In this document: piece after piece, positions 61,256 to 64,000 of the stretch
How positions within the stretch are numbered: the first letter of the stretch is position 1
Layout: every line of letters begins with the position of its first letter
Assembly (NCBI RefSeq): GCF_014243345.1
Contig: NZ_JACLZF010000002.1
Coordinates: forward strand, 496,001-560,000
Reading direction: 5' to 3'
DNA length: 64,000 nucleotides
Source: Robiginitalea sp. SC105
Lineage (GTDB): Bacteria > Bacteroidota > Bacteroidia > Flavobacteriales > Flavobacteriaceae
Notes under the pieces: generated by a model
The model's database searches: none
The model's input: the letters and a program-made list of their open reading frames with translations, nothing else
Told to the model about the DNA's origin: nothing
Made by a program: the position numbers and the translations under genes

Positions 61256-62789
61256 TTTCCCAGCCTTCCCGGGATTTCGCCTCACTCACCTGCCTTTTCA
61301 CATCTTCCAGCAGCGCCTTGGCGTCATAAATAATGCCGTCTTTGATCGTATAGCTCACACCGCCTACGCGGACCACCTGGTTGTCTTCGGTGAGTTTGAT
61401 CGCGCCGGTCCCATATAAAACCTTCAGGTTTTCAAGGGGGTTTTCCGCCACCAGCACCAGGTCGGCCAGTTTGCCCACTTCCACGCTCCCGATCTGATCT
61501 GCCATCCCTAGGGCTTCCGCCCCGTTCAGGGTTGCCGCCCGGATGACCTCGAGGGGGTGGAACCCGGCTTCCCGCAGCAATTCGAGCTCCCGGATATAGG
61601 CAAAACCGTACAACTGGTAGATAAAGCCGGAATCCGAGCCGGCCGTTACCCGCCCTCCCCGGTTTTTGTATTCGTTGATAAACGTCATCCAGAGCCGGTA
61701 GTTCTCTTTCCAGGCAACCTCCTGCTCGGTCCCCCAGTAATGCCAGTAGGAGCCATGGGAGACCTTGCTGGGGGCATAAAACCGCCAGAGGGAGGGCAGG
61801 GTGTACGTCTCGTGCCATTCTGCCCGCCGCGCCCGGTGGAGATCCCGGCTGGCCTCGTAGATATTGAAGGTGGGGTCCAGGGTAAAATCAAGGTCCAGGA
61901 GTTCCTCCATCACCGCATTCCAGTGTTCCGAATAGGGTTCGGCAGCCTGCTGCCAGAGTTTCCCCGCCTCCTGGAAGCGATGCTGTTCATTGGCATAGTT
62001 GTAGTCGAGCGGGTAGTCCTGGACGGTGCGGTCTGCAAACAATGCCTCAGGCAACCCGTACCAGTGTTCCATACTCGTAAGGCCGGCCCTGGCGGAGTGC
62101 AGGACATTCCACCGGGCCACGGCCAGCTGGGCGTGGTGGCAGGCCGAGCGAAGCCCCAGTTTTTTGTTCTCATCCAGGGCCGCCTCCATGATCGCGGGTT
62201 CTGCCCCGAAAAACTTGATGCCATCGGCCCCCTTGGCCGCGTTGTCCCGCACCCACTTCCGTGCCTGTTCCGGGGTGGAAACCGGGTCGTCGTGACCCTG
62301 TCCGAAGCCCGTATATACCTGGATTCGCGGCGCAATGATGCTGTTCTGCGAACTTTTGCGCTTCAGCTCCATCGCAAAATCGACCCCACGTCCGCTCGGC
62401 TCCCTTACAGTGGTGATGCCATGGCCCATCCAGAGTTTGAAAACGTAGTCAGGTTCGGCACCCTGGGCGGTCCCTCCAATATGCCCGTGCATGTCCACAA
62501 AACCCGGGAGGACATACATGCCAGCGGCCTGGATTTCCTTGCCGCCGGGCCGGAGCTTCGGGCGGTTGTCCGGATTGATCGCGACGCCCGGGAAGCCCAC
62601 GTTTTCCACCCGGGTGATCCGGTTCTTTTCGATGACGATGTCTACCGGGCCCATGGGCGGGGCGCCGTTGCCGTTGATAAGTGTGGCCCCCCGGATGATC
62701 AATTGGTCAAAAGGGCCCTCGGAAACGGGTTGCTGGCCCTGAAGGGACAGGGACAGGATCAGGAAAAAAAAGAGAAAGGTGTTGCGCAT
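61233..62789 (-). CDS. Exported amidohydrolase
   Basis: 518 residues, signal peptide MRNTFLFFFLILSLSLQGQQ. The metal HxH is present in PGFVDMHGHIGG; downstream HHAQLAVARWN and TAGSDSGFIYQLYG hold further ligands, the latter with the terminal Asp. LGMADQIGSVEVGKLADLVLVAENPL is the usual ending. It resembles the enamidase/imidazolonepropionase-like amidohydrolases, but the substrate is not known. Its 3' end lies in the 20-bp repeat. It is unrelated in layout to the 32240 propeller fusion. Confidence 0.9.
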   Translation of the reverse strand: MRNTFLFFFLILSLSLQGQQPVSEGPFDQLIIRGATLINGNGAPPMGPVDIVIEKNRITRVENVGFPGVAINPDNRPKLRPGGKEIQAAGMYVLPGFVDMHGHIGGTAQGAEPDYVFKLWMGHGITTVREPSGRGVDFAMELKRKSSQNSIIAPRIQVYTGFGQGHDDPVSTPEQARKWVRDNAAKGADGIKFFGAEPAIMEAALDENKKLGLRSACHHAQLAVARWNVLHSARAGLTSMEHWYGLPEALFADRTVQDYPLDYNYANEQHRFQEAGKLWQQAAEPYSEHWNAVMEELLDLDFTLDPTFNIYEASRDLHRARRAEWHETYTLPSLWRFYAPSKVSHGSYWHYWGTEQEVAWKENYRLWMTFINEYKNRGGRVTAGSDSGFIYQLYGFAYIRELELLREAGFHPLEVIRAATLNGAEALGMADQIGSVEVGKLADLVLVAENPLENLKVLYGTGAIKLTEDNQVVRVGGVSYTIKDGIIYDAKALLEDVKRQVSEAKSREGWEMKQPGMD

Positions 62790-62883
62790 GTTTCGTATCT
62801 AAGGTGTTTGAAATCGGCTTTTTAAGATCGGTATTCTGAGATCGGCTTCCCGAATCCTGGTACCTCGTTACAGGGGTTGAGAT

Positions 62884-64000
62884 TCATTCCGGGACCCGGA
62901 TGTGGTTGCCAAGGAAAAGGGCGTTCAGGAACAGGCGGTTGGTACCGTACCAGCTGCCCCTGAAATTCGGGTTATCGGCAAAAAGGATGGCGCGGCCGCC
63001 ACCCATTCGGCTGACCAGCAGGGAGGCGGACCCCTTGGCAAATTCCTCCAGGTTTTTCCTGGTCAAAAATCCATCGATATGCGGGTTGTCGGTATAGGCG
63101 GCAACTGTGGCATACGGGTTATTGGCCGGGGCCAGCCATACTTCGTTGTTTTTGTAAACGGGTATTTCATCCTCGGTATACCCAAAGGCGAGCGGGTGGG
63201 TACGGTCCAGGTCCACCCTGAGTATCACCCCGCCCACGCTTTCCTTGCCCAGGTTTTCGGGCGCATCCACATAGGGCAGGCGTCCGCTGGTTTGCGTCGT
63301 GTCCTTTGCCGTCAGCTTTTCCTTGACCCACTCCTTTTCAATGATGTATTCGGAGGCCCCGGCGATGGTAATCAGGGTATTTCCGGCATCCACCCAGGCC
63401 TTTATTTTCTGTTGTTCCTGATCGGAGAGCCCGTAGCGGCCGCTTACCAGGACCAGTGTATTGTACTCCTCCAGGGATGCCCGGCCGAAATCCCGGAGCG
63501 GTATCTTGGTGATGGGCATGTGCACCCGCGTATCCAACAGGTGCCAAACCTCGCCAGCCTCATAGGATCGGACGCCTTCCCCTATGAGCATAGCAGCCTT
63601 TGGCTGTTCCAGCGGCTCCACATAACCGCTGCCCAGGTCGATGCCTTTCAGGTGATAGCCGGAGGTCACCCCGTAGGCCGGCACCCGGAATTCCTCCTGA
63701 GCCTCCCGCAGCAGGCGGTGGACCTCCTCCGGGGGTTTCGACTGGAGGTGGACCGGCAGCACGAGGGTCCCGTACCCGAAGCTCTTTTCAGCCTCCCCCA
63801 CACGGGTGGTAAAAGGTTTGAAGGCGCTGGCCAGAACCAGGCCCCTGGACTGGAGGGAATAGAGCAGGGCCGGGGCATTGTAATCGTTCCAGTCAATGAG
63901 GTAGGCGTAGTCGGAGCGCTCCACCGGGGCAACCGGGAAGAGCCCTTCCACGGTGGTGATTTCCTCCCCGAGGCTGAAACTGCGCACCGGGCGGTAATCG
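62884..64000 (-). CDS. C-terminal part of a probable M14-type zinc carboxypeptidase, 5' end outside window
   Basis: About 372 residues visible; the frame is open through the window's right edge (the GTG at 63987 is internal). The text (VERSDYAYLIDWNDYNAPALLYSLQSRGL, LVLPVHLQSKPPEEVHRLL, PKAAMLIGEGVRSYEAGEVWHLLDTR, GGGRAILFADNPNFRGSWYGTNRLFLNALFLG) is that of the C-terminal, glutamine-amidotransferase-like domain following the M14 catalytic domain in large Bacteroidota proteins. The catalytic zinc motifs (HxxE...H) would be to the right of this window. The assignment is from resemblance only. Confidence 0.65.
   Translation of the reverse strand, partial: DYRPVRSFSLGEEITTVEGLFPVAPVERSDYAYLIDWNDYNAPALLYSLQSRGLVLASAFKPFTTRVGEAEKSFGYGTLVLPVHLQSKPPEEVHRLLREAQEEFRVPAYGVTSGYHLKGIDLGSGYVEPLEQPKAAMLIGEGVRSYEAGEVWHLLDTRVHMPITKIPLRDFGRASLEEYNTLVLVSGRYGLSDQEQQKIKAWVDAGNTLITIAGASEYIIEKEWVKEKLTAKDTTQTSGRLPYVDAPENLGKESVGGVILRVDLDRTHPLAFGYTEDEIPVYKNNEVWLAPANNPYATVAAYTDNPHIDGFLTRKNLEEFAKGSASLLVSRMGGGRAILFADNPNFRGSWYGTNRLFLNALFLGNHIRVPE

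Overview
The window is a stretch of ordinary chromosome from a high-GC member of the Bacteroidota, most likely a marine Flavobacteriaceae of the Robiginitalea type. Four things point there: type IX secretion (T9SS) type B C-terminal domains, a TonB receptor with an N-terminal carboxypeptidase-regulatory-like domain, flavobacterial lineage proteins such as DUF5606, and several start-proximal TAnnTTTG boxes, which are the Bacteroidota -7 promoter element. GC looks to be in the mid-to-high fifties by eye. Several genes seem to start with TTG or GTG. I see no rRNA, tRNA, CRISPR array, insertion sequence, integrase or phage gene. No gap between genes exceeds 300 bases.

Layout. 1-3.7 kb: the 3' part of an HTTM membrane protein overlapping a TonB-dependent receptor. 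3.8-9.4 kb: guaB, a thioredoxin-like protein, lysA, a Lon-N-domain protein and sucC. 9.4-11.6 kb: small genes separated by strong terminators, namely two related small (apparently exported) proteins, a TerB-like protein and Hsp20. 11.6-18.8 kb (minus strand): uvrB, two tandem T9SS type B multi-repeat proteins and an ABC exporter pair. 18.8-25.8 kb: a kinase-like conserved hypothetical, DoxX, a SnoaL-like lipoprotein, a nucleoid-associated protein, a pRiA4b-ORF3-like protein, ctaA, a CCA-adding enzyme and a Sua5-type enzyme. 25.8-29.5 kb: four glycosyltransferases. 29.6-32.2 kb: dapD, ruvX, def and a DUF5606 protein.

32.2-41.5 kb is catabolic: a large beta-propeller/amidohydrolase fusion, then a five-gene minus-strand operon (D-aminoacylase-like, SMP-30-like, alpha/beta hydrolase, SGNH hydrolase, GH20 hexosaminidase) in which every product has a signal peptide or lipobox. 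41.6-50.9 kb: mazG, a MATE transporter, and a membrane-lipid glycosylation neighbourhood (PAP2 phosphatase, GT39 transferase, LPG-synthase-TM protein, DPM1/ArnC-like GT2), then meaB, DUF2911 and aldose epimerase. 51.0-53.5 kb: a tightly overlapping ECF sigma factor, membrane protein and exported coiled-coil protein. 53.7-64 kb: msrA, an M23 peptidase, a small exported protein, the tesA / FtsX-type ABC pair, a secreted protein with an ExbD-like tail, a probable 200-nt transcript encoding a 29-residue membrane peptide, an amidohydrolase, and the C-terminal part of what is probably an M14 carboxypeptidase running off the right edge.

The most unusual signals are the kinase-like motif set in the 18.8 kb hypothetical, the compact 60.9-61.1 kb transcript, the ExbD-like domain in a protein with no TonB partners, and three separate places (25.8, 29.6 and 61.2 kb) where the 3' end of a gene, including its stop codon, is duplicated or sits in a tandem array.
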